The notes under the pieces: generated by a model
What the model saw: only the letters and a program-made list of their open reading frames with translations
Told to the model about the DNA's origin: nothing
The model's database searches: none
From: Zipacnadum sp036504235
GTDB lineage: Bacteria; Armatimonadota; Zipacnadia; Zipacnadales; Zipacnadaceae
Direction: 5' to 3'
Assembly: GCA_036504235.1 (NCBI GenBank)
Contig: DASXVN010000060.1
Span: 1-15,778 of the forward strand
Length of the DNA stretch: 15,778 nucleotides
Shown here: piece by piece, positions 1-4,940 of the stretch
How the letters are laid out: each line of letters starts with the position of its first letter
Position numbering within the stretch: position 1 is the first letter of the stretch
Translations under genes and position numbers: made by a program

Positions 1-26
1 CAATCTAAAGAAGACCGCAGCGCGCG

Positions 27-51
27 GCGTGGAGCGAGCGAACGCTTTTTT
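27..51 (+). terminator. Possible weak intrinsic terminator of an upstream gene
   Basis: GCGT at 27-30 can pair with ACGC at 42-45, followed directly by six T (46-51). The stem is only 4 bp, so this is weak. It would fit the 3' end of a + strand gene lying before the window, which cannot be seen. Confidence 0.22.
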
Positions 52-168
52 CGGCCAGCGGCCCCGGCGGCAATACAACCCGGCCTGAAAGCCGCACCCG
101 CGGAGGCGGTTTCTTAACAGAACCCTTGCTCCGCCCGCGTACACCGCTAGACCCACGGTTCTCGACAG

Positions 169-219
169 GCGCGGGTGGATGTTTCGCGGGGTGAGGCTCC
201 GCGAAAGATCCACCCCTAC
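169..219 (-). repeat. REP-like hairpin, module A copy 1
   Basis: On the + strand, GGGTGGATGTTTCGCGG pairs with CCGCGAAAGATCCACCC with a single G:G mismatch around a short G-rich loop, then CCCCTAC. Read on the - strand the element begins GTAG directly at the hairpin foot, as REP elements do. The left flank GCGC is shared with the other copies. Confidence 0.85.
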
Positions 220-245
220 AAACGGCAACGGCGACGGCTACGGCA

Positions 246-301
246 GGGCCCACCCCGCCCTCGGGGGACCTCGGGCACCCCTCCCAAAATGGGAGGGGCT
301 A
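246..301. repeat. Module C copy 1 (empty form)
   Basis: Begins GGGCCCACCCCGCCCTCGGG and ends with the hairpin CCCTCCC-AAAAT-GGGAGGGG, then CTA. It lacks the inner hairpin carried by the copies at 2204, 2401 and 8588. Confidence 0.8.
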
Positions 302-320
302 ACGGCAAAGGCGGGAAACG

Positions 321-356
321 GCCGGGCCGGCCTCGCTGCGCTCGTGCGGCCCCTCC
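321..356 (-). repeat. REP-like module B copy 1
   Basis: The core CCTCGCTGCGCTCGTGCGG is flanked by GGGCCG and CGGCCC arms. On the - strand the element starts GGAG at the foot of the hairpin, the alternative REP tetranucleotide. Confidence 0.75.
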
Positions 357-444
357 AGGAGACGGCAACGGCAACGGATACGGCAGCGGCGTTGGTTCGA
401 GGCGGGGGGGGCGGTGGCCCGGCGGGGTGCGTTCGCCTAGCGAC

Positions 445-469
445 GGCGGGGTACGAGCCCCCGCCCTAC
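445..469 (-). repeat. REP-like module D copy 1
   Basis: On the - strand: GTAG, then GGCGGGG pairing with CCCCGCC around a GCTCGTA loop. The left flank TTCGCCTAGCGAC is shared with the copy at 3779. Confidence 0.8.
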
Positions 470-489
470 AGAAACGGCGACGGCAACGG

Positions 490-541
490 CGGACCCTCTC
501 CCCCGGCGCAGACGCCGGGTACTCTCCCTAAATAGGGAGAG
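490..541 (+). repeat. Module E copy 1 (double hairpin)
   Basis: Two consecutive hairpins: CCCGGCG-CAGA-CGCCGGG (502-519 region) and CTCTCCCT-AAAT-AGGGAGAG (522-541). Repeated at 4479 and, inverted, at 12640. Confidence 0.75.
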
Positions 542-570
542 ATTAGAGGCAACGGCTAACGGCAATGGCA

Positions 571-626
571 GGGCCCACCCCGCCCTCGGGGGACCTCGGG
601 CACCCCTCCCAAAATGGGAGGGGCTA
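571..626. repeat. Module C copy 2 (empty form)
   Basis: Same sequence as the copy at 246-301 over the whole module, including the CCCTCCC-AAAAT-GGGAGGGG hairpin. Confidence 0.8.
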
Positions 627-635
627 AGGCAACGG

Positions 636-670
636 CAGGGCCGACCTCGCTGCGCTCGTGCGGCCCCTCC
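636..670 (-). repeat. REP-like module B copy 2
   Basis: GGGCCG/CGGCCC arms around the CTCGCTGCGCTCGTG core. GGAG at the foot on the - strand. Confidence 0.75.
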
Positions 671-699
671 GGGAGACGGGTCGGCAACGGCGAACGGCC

Positions 700-750
700 G
701 GCGGGGGACCCTTCGACAGGCTCAGGGCATTCTGCACGCCCCCGCCCTAC
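700..750 (-). repeat. Module D hairpin interrupted by a second repeat
   Basis: GGCGGGGG (700-707) and CCCCCGCC with CTAC (740-750) are the two arms and GTAG foot of a D module. The loop is enlarged and contains CCCTTCGACAGGCTCAGGG (709-727), which resembles a short palindromic repeat I recall from many unrelated bacterial genomes. Confidence 0.6.
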
Positions 751-815
751 AGACGGCGACCGCGACGGCGGAGCCCCTGCGGACGGCCGCGGCGGGGGCC
801 AATGGTTAGCGGTCG

Positions 816-866
816 GCGCGGGTGGATGTTTCGCGGGGTGGGGCTCCGCGAAAGATCCACCCCTAC
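816..866 (-). repeat. REP-like hairpin, module A copy 2
   Basis: Same 17-nt arms and GTAG foot (- strand) as 169-219. The left flank GGTTAGCGGTCG is shared with the copy at 3526. Confidence 0.85.
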
Positions 867-918
867 GGTACGGCAACGGCAACGGCAGGGCCACGGCCAC
901 AGTCACGGCCACGGCCAC

Positions 919-972
919 GGAAACGGAAACGGAAACGGAAACGGAAACGGAAACGGAAACGGAAACGGAAAC
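919..972 (+). repeat. GGAAAC hexamer tandem array, 9 units
   Basis: Nine perfect GGAAAC units in a row. Just upstream are degenerate GGCAAC and GGCCAC hexamers of the same period, so the array looks like a recently expanded variant of the general linker hexamer. On the - strand it reads as an artificial Val-Ser repeat. Confidence 0.95.
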
Positions 973-973
973 G

Positions 974-1009
974 GCCGGGCCGGCCTCGCTGCGCTCGTGC
1001 GGCCCCTCC
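974..1009 (-). repeat. REP-like module B copy 3
   Basis: Standard B module with GGAG foot on the - strand. It ends 45 bases before the first gene of the lysis set. Confidence 0.75.
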
Positions 1010-1054
1010 GGGAGACGGCGGGGACGGCGGCAATTACCGGCGGGGATATCAGAA

Positions 1055-1390
1055 ATGGGGATGCTTATGGGTTGGCACGAGGCTTGGGGGTGGATGCTGG
1101 GGGCCGGGGGGTTGCCGGTGCGGTTGGCGCTGGCCGGGGGGCTGGGGGCCGTGGTTAACTGCGCGCTGGACGAGGAACCTGTGCTGCTGCCGCGACTGCG
1201 GGGGCATCGGCTGGAGTTGGGATTTCTGGGAAACCTTACCACCTGCCTGGTCGTGGCGCAGATCGTGGGGCACGATTTTACGCAGGGGTTTCTGGCCGCG
1301 CTGGCGGGTACGGCGATCCTGCGCACGCTGAAACGGCGGATTGAGAAGGCCTGCGAGGACGAACTCGCGCGGCTGGAGGAGGAACGATGA
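1055..1390 (+). CDS. Small phage-type membrane protein (holin-like), first gene of lysis set
   Basis: A 111-residue protein. Likely membrane segments lie near residues 20-38, 54-72 and 76-92, followed by a charged C-terminal tail of Arg, Lys and Glu. This small, multi-spanning layout with a charged cytoplasmic end is typical of phage holins and holin accessory proteins. I do not recognise a specific family. ATG at 1055 is chosen because GGGGA lies about 10 bases upstream. In-frame ATGs at 1061 and 1067 are alternatives, and upstream of 1055 the frame runs into repeat DNA. The stop overlaps the next start (ATGA), so the two are translationally coupled. No promoter is visible in the repeat-filled upstream region. 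The holin assignment rests mainly on the LLH holin and endolysin genes downstream. Confidence 0.7.
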   Translation: MGMLMGWHEAWGWMLGAGGLPVRLALAGGLGAVVNCALDEEPVLLPRLRGHRLELGFLGNLTTCLVVAQIVGHDFTQGFLAALAGTAILRTLKRRIEKACEDELARLEEER

Positions 1391-1764
1391 TGGCGGCAAG
1401 CGGGGTGGCGATGGCGGCGGGGACGCTGGCGGTGCTCCTGGGGGTGGCGGCCGGGGCGGTGAACCTGCGCCGGCGAGGCGGGGCGCGGCGGGCCGAGGGC
1501 GGGCTGGCGCTGGTCGGGGCGCTGCAGGTGCTGGCCTGGCCGGGAGCGACGGGCGAGGGCGAAGGGTGGCGCTGGCTGCTGGCGAGCGGGGCGACGCTGG
1601 CGCTGGCGTACTTGCTGTGGCAGAGCGGGAACCTGGCGCGGGCGCGGGCGGACGGGCGGGCTCGACTCGGGCGGGAGAGGGCCGGGCTGCGGGAGCTGCC
1701 GCGGCGGAACGAGGGGCAGCAGGTGCGGGCGGTGGCTAGCTGGCCCGGGAGACGGCGGGGCTGA
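1387..1764 (+). CDS. Small membrane protein of lysis set, unknown family
   Basis: A 125-residue protein starting inside the stop of the preceding gene (ATGA overlap) behind GGAGGA, so the start is secure. Hydrophobic segments are visible near residues 4-26, 37-52 and 61-79. The rest is a very basic, Arg-rich C-terminal tail of about 45 residues, probably cytoplasmic. Composition is dominated by Gly, Ala and Arg, partly a consequence of the GC-rich genome. No family is recognised. Its place between a holin-like gene and an LLH holin suggests an accessory lysis protein (antiholin or spanin-like), but no lipobox or coiled coil supports spanin. A terminator-like hairpin lies 30 bases downstream. 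Confidence 0.65.
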   Translation: MMAASGVAMAAGTLAVLLGVAAGAVNLRRRGGARRAEGGLALVGALQVLAWPGATGEGEGWRWLLASGATLALAYLLWQSGNLARARADGRARLGRERAGLRELPRRNEGQQVRAVASWPGRRRG

Positions 1765-1793
1765 GCGCGGATCATCAAGGTGTTGTACCGAAG

Positions 1794-1824
1794 AGCGGGT
1801 GGCCACTAGTGGCGCCCGCTTTTC
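1794..1824 (+). terminator. Terminator-like hairpin after the second membrane gene
   Basis: AGCGGG (1794-1799) pairs with CCCGCT (1815-1820), with the perfect palindrome GCCACTAGTGGC (1802-1813) inside, followed by TTTTCGTATTT. Located between the 1764 stop and the 1851 start, it may terminate or attenuate transcription before the holin gene. Confidence 0.6.
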
Positions 1825-1850
1825 GTATTTCTGGAGAGAGGTGAGCGACG

Positions 1851-2138
1851 ATGGGTGATGTAGCGATGGTGTTGGGGCAGATTCTGCTGCCGGGGACGGG
1901 GACACTGCTGGCGGGATTTCTGGTGGCGCTGGCCCTGCAGCAGGTCAAGCGGATCAAGGACCAGCGGCTGCGGGAGCTGCTGACGACCCTGGTGAAAGCG
2001 GCGGAGCAGATCTACGGCCCGCAGCAGGGAGCGGCGAAGCTGGACTACGTGACGCAGCAGGCCGCGGCGCGGGGCGCGGGTAAGGTGGCGCGCGCGGCCG
2101 TGGAAGCGGCGGTGTTTGAGGTTAGTAAGGGGAGATAG
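1851..2138 (+). CDS. Phage holin, LLH family
   Basis: A 95-residue protein with one hydrophobic segment (about residues 8-30) followed by an amphipathic, charged C-terminal half. The stretch LVKAAEQIYGPQQGAAKLDY (47-66) matches the conserved part of the LLH holin superfamily: alternating hydrophobic/charged helix, AAEQ, then Gly and a Lys-containing segment. The family also has the single N-terminal membrane helix and is usually 90-130 residues, so this protein looks complete. Holins form lesions in the inner membrane that release or activate the endolysin. The start is supported by GGAGAGAGGTGA just upstream. The partner endolysin is the amidase at 2743, but 0.6 kb of repeat DNA separates them, unlike normal compact phage lysis cassettes. 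Repeats begin 4 bases after the stop. Confidence 0.75.
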   Translation: MGDVAMVLGQILLPGTGTLLAGFLVALALQQVKRIKDQRLRELLTTLVKAAEQIYGPQQGAAKLDYVTQQAAARGAGKVARAAVEAAVFEVSKGR

Positions 2139-2141
2139 GAG

Positions 2142-2183
2142 CCTCACCCCCCCGGCCCCCCTCTCCTGGCAGGAGAGGGGGGA
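2142..2183 (+). repeat. Module G hairpin (simple form)
   Basis: CCTCACCCCCCCGGCCCC leads into a perfect hairpin CCCCTCTCCT-GGC-AGGAGAGGGG. Related copies lie at 4400, 8503, 8817, 12579, 14270, 14353 and 15664. Confidence 0.8.
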
Positions 2184-2203
2184 GAAAGGCAAAGGCGACG
2201 GCC

Positions 2204-2289
2204 GGGCCCACCCCGCCCTCGGGGACCTCGGGCACCCGCCTTCGCTGAAGCTACGGCGGGCGAGCCCCTCCCGGAACGGGAGGGGCTTA
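2204..2289. repeat. Module C copy 3 (filled form)
   Basis: Same head and tail as the copy at 246, with about 28 extra bases in the middle. These contain the hairpin CCCGCC (2235-2240) / GGCGGG (2255-2260) around TTCGCTGAAGCTAC. Confidence 0.8.
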
Positions 2290-2330
2290 GGGCAACGGCA
2301 AACGGCTGGGCGGGCAAGGGCTGGCGGTCG

Positions 2331-2380
2331 GCGCGGGTGGATGTTTCGCGGGTAGGGCTCCGCGAAAGATCCACCCCTAC
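2331..2380 (-). repeat. REP-like hairpin, module A copy 3
   Basis: Same arms as 169-219 with a one-base shorter loop. GTAG foot on the - strand. Confidence 0.85.
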
Positions 2381-2400
2381 AACGGCCAACGGCAACGGCC

Positions 2401-2486
2401 GGGCCCACCCCGCCCTCGGGGACCTCGGGCACCCGCCTTCGCTGAAGCTACGGCGGGCGAGCCCCTCCCGGAACGGGAGGGGCTTA
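2401..2486. repeat. Module C copy 4 (filled form)
   Basis: Near-identical to the copy at 2204, with the inner hairpin CCCGCC (2432-2437) / GGCGGG (2452-2457). The two copies flank module A and make a direct repeat of about 85 bases. Confidence 0.8.
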
Positions 2487-2502
2487 GGGCAACGGCAAAC
2501 GG

Positions 2503-2537
2503 CAGGGCCGACCTCGCTGCGCTCGTGCGGCCCCTCC
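2503..2537 (-). repeat. REP-like module B copy 4
   Basis: B core with GGGCCG/CGGCCC arms and GGAG foot on the - strand. Confidence 0.75.
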
Positions 2538-2575
2538 AGGGGAAGATGGGAGAAAAGGCGGACGGCTAGCGGCGG

Positions 2576-2639
2576 GACCCCCTCTCGTCCGCGCTACGCG
2601 CGGCCACTCTCCCCCGCTTTGCGGGAAGAGATAACGGCA
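2576..2639 (+). repeat. Module F copy 1
   Basis: GACCCCCTCTCGT, then hairpin CCGCGC-TAC-GCGCGG, then CTCTCCCCCGC-TTT-GCGGGAAGAG and ATAACGG. Also at 4557 and 12721. Confidence 0.75.
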
Positions 2640-2665
2640 AGAGGCTGACGGCTACGGCGACGGCC

Positions 2666-2690
2666 GGCGGGGTACGAGCCCCCGCCCTAC
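2666..2690 (-). repeat. REP-like module D copy 2
   Basis: GGCGGGG/CCCCGCC hairpin with GTAG foot on the - strand, identical to 445-469 over 25 bases. Confidence 0.8.
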
Positions 2691-2742
2691 AAACGGCAAC
2701 GGCAGAAGGCTACGGCAACGCGGAAATCCAGGAGGACGAAAT

Positions 2743-3420
2743 ATGCCGAACGAACAGCAGCTTGGTGGGGACGAGTTCGCGCAGTACCTGAAGGGCGCGC
2801 AGGTGGCGCGGGGGGTGGCGGAGGTGATTGTGCATCATACCGAGTCGCCTACCGCGGCGCAGTATCGGGGGATTAGTACCGTGGCCGCCGTGCGGCGGTA
2901 CCATATGGAAGTGCGCGGGTGGTCGGATAATGGCTACCATCTGATGATCGGGCCGGGCGGGGAGATCTTCCGCTGCCGGCCGCTGGAGCGGGCGGGCGGG
3001 CACTGTCTGGGGCACAATGAGCACTCGGTGGGGGTGTCCTTCATCGCTAACTTCGATGAGGAAGACCCGGCCGGGTATGCGGGGTGGCGGACGGGGCAGA
3101 TGGTGGTCGCGGCGGTGCTGCAGCGATTTGGGCTGGGGGTGGATCGGCTCCACTTTCATCGGGAATTCGCCGACAAGACTTGCCCGGGGACGAAGCTGGA
3201 CCTGGTGAGCTTCCGGGCGCAGGTGCAGGCGATCCTGGACGGCGAGCGGGACGGGGCGACGCGGGTGGTGTTGCTGCCGGGGAGTAACCTGATCCCCTGC
3301 CGGGCGCGGGTGGAAGGCGACGTGACGCGGGTGGACCTGCGACCGCTGGCCGAGGCGCTGGGGTTTGAGGCGGTGGACCACCTGCGCGAGGAAGGGAAGG
3401 TTTATTTGAGGAAGCGGTGA
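2743..3420 (+). CDS. Phage-type N-acetylmuramoyl-L-alanine amidase (endolysin)
   Basis: A 225-residue zinc amidase of the Amidase_2/PGRP fold (T7 lysozyme family). It cleaves the bond between MurNAc and L-Ala in peptidoglycan. The catalytic domain spans about 25-165: IVHHTES with zinc ligand His31, GWSDNGYHLMI (Tyr65 and His66), and HFHREFADKTCPG giving His139, Lys145 and Cys147. The 8-residue His-to-Cys spacing, with Lys two before Cys, matches T7 lysozyme H122/K128/C130, so the active site looks intact. Residues about 172-225 form a separate small domain (VVLLPGSNLIPCRARV ... LRPLAEALGF ... KVYLRKR) resembling the copper-amine-oxidase N-terminal-like (stalk) domain of cell-wall proteins, probably for wall binding. 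There is no signal peptide, so export needs the holin genes upstream. The start is set by AGGAGG at 2730-2735. Confidence 0.88.
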   Translation: MPNEQQLGGDEFAQYLKGAQVARGVAEVIVHHTESPTAAQYRGISTVAAVRRYHMEVRGWSDNGYHLMIGPGGEIFRCRPLERAGGHCLGHNEHSVGVSFIANFDEEDPAGYAGWRTGQMVVAAVLQRFGLGVDRLHFHREFADKTCPGTKLDLVSFRAQVQAILDGERDGATRVVLLPGSNLIPCRARVEGDVTRVDLRPLAEALGFEAVDHLREEGKVYLRKR

Positions 3421-3426
3421 ACTGGG

Positions 3427-3483
3427 GGGCCCACCCCGCCCTCGGGGGACCTCGGGCACCCCTCCCGGAACGGGAGGGGCTTA
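3427..3483. repeat. Module C copy 5 (empty form)
   Basis: Tail hairpin is CCCCTCCC-GGAA-CGGGAGGGG. No inner hairpin. Confidence 0.8.
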
Positions 3484-3525
3484 GGGCAACGGCAAACGGC
3501 TAGGCGGGCAAAGGGTTAGCGGTCG

Positions 3526-3575
3526 GCGCGGGTGGATGTTTCGCGGGTAGGGCGCCGCGAAAGATCCACCCCTAC
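3526..3575 (-). repeat. REP-like hairpin, module A copy 4
   Basis: Same arms as other A copies. Loop has GGCGCCGCG in place of GGCTCCGCG. GTAG foot on the - strand, left flank GGTTAGCGGTCG. Confidence 0.85.
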
Positions 3576-3595
3576 AACGGCCAACGGCAACGGCC

Positions 3596-3651
3596 GGGTT
3601 CACCCCGCCCTCGGGGACCTCGGGCACCCCTCCCGAAATGGGAGGGGCTTA
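3596..3651. repeat. Module C copy 6 (empty form)
   Basis: Begins GGGTTCACCCCGCCC, a small variant of the usual head. Tail hairpin CCCTCCC-GAAAT-GGGAGGGG. Confidence 0.75.
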
Positions 3652-3667
3652 GGGCAACGGCAAACGG

Positions 3668-3702
3668 CAGGGCCGACCTCGCTGCGCTCGTGCGGCCCCT
3701 CC
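3668..3702 (-). repeat. REP-like module B copy 5
   Basis: B core with GGAG foot on the - strand. Confidence 0.75.
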
Positions 3703-3778
3703 GGGGGAAGGGCAAAGGCTGCGGCGCTCGTCTGGGCGCGGGGGACGAGGGCCCGGTGGAGTGCTTTCGCCTAGCGAC

Positions 3779-3803
3779 GGCGGGGTACGAGCCCCCGCCC
3801 TAC
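3779..3803 (-). repeat. REP-like module D copy 3
   Basis: Identical hairpin and GTAG foot to 445-469, including the left flank TTCGCCTAGCGAC. It is the first element downstream of leuD. Confidence 0.8.
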
Positions 3804-3825
3804 AGAACGGCAACGGCAAAGCTCA

Positions 3826-4326
3826 TTAGGGGCGGGCGGCTAGCTTCTTTTGGACCAAGGCGCGGAGGCCGCCGGCGGCTACTAGCTCGGCCGCGGTGCC
3901 GGCGAGGGGGGCGAAAGTGTAGTCGCGGCCCGTGGTCAGGTCGTGGATTACGCCGGCCTCCAGGTCTACCTCCAGCTCATCGCCATTGGCGATGGCCTCC
4001 GCCGCGTCCGGGGCCTCGATGATCGGGAGGCCGATGTTCAGGGCGTTGCGGTAGAAGATGCGGGCGAAGGAGGCGGCGATGACGCCCGCTACCCCGGCGG
4101 CCTTGATGGCCAAGGGGGCGTGCTCGCGGGAGGAGCCGCAGCCGAAGTTGCGGCCGGCTACGAGCAGATCGCCGGGCGCGAGCTTGGTGAGGAAGTCGGC
4201 GTCCAGGTCCTCCATACAGTGCTTGGCCAGCTCGTCGGCGTCGCTGGAAGAGAGATAACGGGCCGGGATGATGACGTCGGTGTCGACGTGGTCCCCGTAT
4301 TTGTGGGCTTTACCGTGCAGGTTCAT
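3826..4326 (-). CDS. leuD: 3-isopropylmalate dehydratase small subunit
   Basis: A 166-residue LeuD of the short LeuD/HacB/DmdB type. With the LeuC large subunit, which carries the iron-sulfur cluster, it isomerises 2-isopropylmalate to 3-isopropylmalate in leucine synthesis in the cytoplasm. Motifs seen: YGDHVDTDVIIPARYL (10-25), GCGSSREHA (62-70) and FARIFYRNALNIGLPII (87-103). The loop after ARYL, which separates isopropylmalate from homoaconitate enzymes in archaea, reads SSS here, not the Arg-Thr of homoaconitases; isopropylmalate is therefore the likelier substrate. Length is normal. ATG at 4326 is chosen because AAGGAG lies 8-9 bases upstream and homology begins at once. The open frame extends 20 codons further without homology. 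No leuC, leuB or leuA is in the window, so the gene stands alone. Confidence 0.9.
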   Translation of the reverse strand: MNLHGKAHKYGDHVDTDVIIPARYLSSSDADELAKHCMEDLDADFLTKLAPGDLLVAGRNFGCGSSREHAPLAIKAAGVAGVIAASFARIFYRNALNIGLPIIEAPDAAEAIANGDELEVDLEAGVIHDLTTGRDYTFAPLAGTAAELVAAGGLRALVQKKLAARP

Positions 4327-4357
4327 GGGGTGGCTCCTTGGTGAGGCGTTGGAGGAT

Positions 4358-4363
4358 AGTATA
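4358..4363 (-). promoter_or_regulatory. Candidate -10 box of leuD (TATACT)
   Basis: TATACT on the - strand, 32 bases upstream of the leuD ATG, in one of the few AT-containing spots of the gap. No good -35 is evident 16-18 bases further upstream. Confidence 0.4.
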
Positions 4364-4399
4364 TCGGGGGCGGGCGAATGGGGCAAGAGGGGACGGCTG

Positions 4400-4438
4400 C
4401 CTCACCCCCGGCCCCTCTCCCTGCGGGAGAGGGGTGAA
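4400..4438 (+). repeat. Module G hairpin
   Basis: CCTCACCCCCGGCCCCTCTCC followed by CTGCGGGAGAGGGG, forming a CCCCTCTCCC/GGGAGAGGGG stem. Confidence 0.75.
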
Positions 4439-4441
4439 CGG

Positions 4442-4476
4442 CGTACGGCGTACGGCGTACGGCGTACGGCGTACGG
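4442..4476 (+). repeat. GTACGGC heptamer tandem repeat, 5 units
   Basis: Five perfect GTACGGC units. A 7-base period differs from the 6-base period of the linkers elsewhere. Confidence 0.92.
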
Positions 4477-4478
4477 CG

Positions 4479-4528
4479 GACCCTCTCCCCCGGCGGGGAC
4501 GCCGGGTACTCTCCCTAAATAGGGAGAG
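4479..4528 (+). repeat. Module E copy 2
   Basis: Second hairpin CTCTCCCT-AAAT-AGGGAGAG is identical to the copy at 490-541. The first hairpin has CCCGGCGGGGACGCCGGG. Confidence 0.75.
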
Positions 4529-4556
4529 CAAAGGCAAACCGCTAACGGCAAACGGC

Positions 4557-4620
4557 GACCCCCTCTCGTCCGCGCTGCGCGCGGCCACTCTCCCCCCGGG
4601 GCGGGAGAGAGATAACGGAT
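4557..4620 (+). repeat. Module F copy 2
   Basis: GACCCCCTCTCGT head, CCGCGC/GCGCGG hairpin and a GAGAGATAACGG tail as at 2576-2639. Confidence 0.75.
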
Positions 4621-4645
4621 CAGAGGCTGACGGCAACGGCGAACG

Positions 4646-4681
4646 GCCGGGCCGGCCTCGCTGCGCTCGTGCGGCCCCTCC
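4646..4681 (-). repeat. REP-like module B copy 6
   Basis: B core with GGGCCG/CGGCCC arms and GGAG foot on the - strand. Confidence 0.75.
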
Positions 4682-4727
4682 GGGGGACGGCAACGGCCGG
4701 CGGGGAACGGCCGAGGGTTAGTGGCGG

Positions 4728-4778
4728 GCGCGGGTGGATGTTTCGCGGGGTTCGGCTCCGCGAAAGATCCACCCCTAC
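4728..4778 (-). repeat. REP-like hairpin, module A copy 5
   Basis: Same arms as 169-219 with TTCGG in the loop. GTAG foot on the - strand. Confidence 0.85.
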
Positions 4779-4789
4779 AAACGGCAACG

Positions 4790-4825
4790 GCCGGGCCGGC
4801 CTCGCTGCGCTCGTGCGGCCCCTCC
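4790..4825 (-). repeat. REP-like module B copy 7
   Basis: B core with GGAG foot on the - strand, 11 bases after module A. Confidence 0.75.
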
Positions 4826-4837
4826 GGGAACGACAAC

Positions 4838-4862
4838 GGCACACCGGCGAGACGCCGGTGCC
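4838..4862. repeat. Module H hairpin copy 1
   Basis: ACCGGCG-AGA-CGCCGGT perfect stem (4843-4859) with flanking GGC/GCC. Also at 8892 and 12871, each time near the 3' end of a - strand gene. No T-run. Confidence 0.7.
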
Positions 4863-4896
4863 ACTGACGGAAAAGGCCGGCGGCAACGGCAAAAGC

Positions 4897-4940
4897 AAAG
4901 GGCCCCGCGTCGGATTCACCGGCGCGGGGCCCTTTTTGTT
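4897..4940. terminator. Strong intrinsic terminator of the downstream 1161-codon gene
   Basis: AAAGGGCCCCGCG (4897-4909) pairs perfectly over 13 bp with CGCGGGGCCCTTT (4923-4935), loop 13 nt. On the - strand it starts 24 bases after the stop at 4960 and is followed by TTTGCTTTT. On the + strand it is followed by TTTTTGTTT, so it can act in both directions. It is the only strong T-tract terminator I see on the - strand gene side. Confidence 0.85.

Larger units (their letters stand above)
1..1054. other. Repeat-filled non-coding region (left edge)
   Basis: No credible gene is visible here. The first 120 bases are the least repeat-like part: a T6 run at 46-51 and, at 126-139, half of the GGGCGGAGC/GCTCCGCCC hairpin that is complete at 8712-8731. 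From 169 on the region is a chain of hairpin modules joined by hexamers such as GGCAAC, GGCGAC and GGCTAC: module A (169-219), C (246-301), B (321-356), D (445-469), E (490-541), C (571-626), B (636-670), a D hairpin with an insert (700-750), A (816-866), a GGAAAC tandem array (919-972) and B (974-1009). Open frames crossing this region are low-complexity translations of the repeats. Confidence 0.85.
2139..2742. other. Repeat-filled gap between holin and amidase
   Basis: No gene is visible. Order of modules: G hairpin (CCCTCTCCTGGCAGGAGAGG, about 2142-2183), C filled form (2204-2289), A (2331-2380), C filled form (2401-2486), B (2503-2537), F (2576-2639) and D (2666-2690), joined by ACGGCN hexamers. 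Only the last 50 bases or so, with the amidase ribosome site at 2729-2736, are free of modules. Confidence 0.85.
3421..3825. other. Repeat-filled gap between convergent amidase and leuD
   Basis: No gene is visible. Modules: C empty form (3427-3483), starting 6 bases after the amidase stop; A (3526-3575); C empty form (3596-3651); B (3668-3702); D (3779-3803), ending 22 bases from the leuD stop. No T-tract terminator is seen on either strand, although two convergent genes end here. Transcription may stop at the stacked hairpins or by other means. Confidence 0.85.

Noticed and set aside
1..168. Structured RNA gene (RNase P, tmRNA, SRP) at the left edge
   Set aside because: Short inverted repeats are present, but I cannot match conserved cores of any of these RNAs, and no tRNA fold is visible.
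169..866. Insertion sequence or integron-type attC array
   Set aside because: No transposase or integrase gene is present in the window, and the hairpins lack attC core sites (GTTRRRY). The GTAG/GGAG feet fit REP elements better.
919..972. Possible CRISPR array
   Set aside because: The unit is a 6-base perfect tandem repeat without spacers, and there are no cas genes. Interspersed hairpin modules also lack regular spacing.
556..1905. 449-codon - strand open frame
   Set aside because: It is made of repeat modules and the GGAAAC array and runs antisense through three small + strand genes that have ribosome sites and coherent membrane segments. Composition is Pro/Arg/Ser low complexity.
3460..3480. 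Intrinsic terminator of the amidase gene
   Set aside because: The CCCCTCCC/GGGAGGGG hairpin has no T-run, and the same hairpin occurs in other module C copies unrelated to gene ends.
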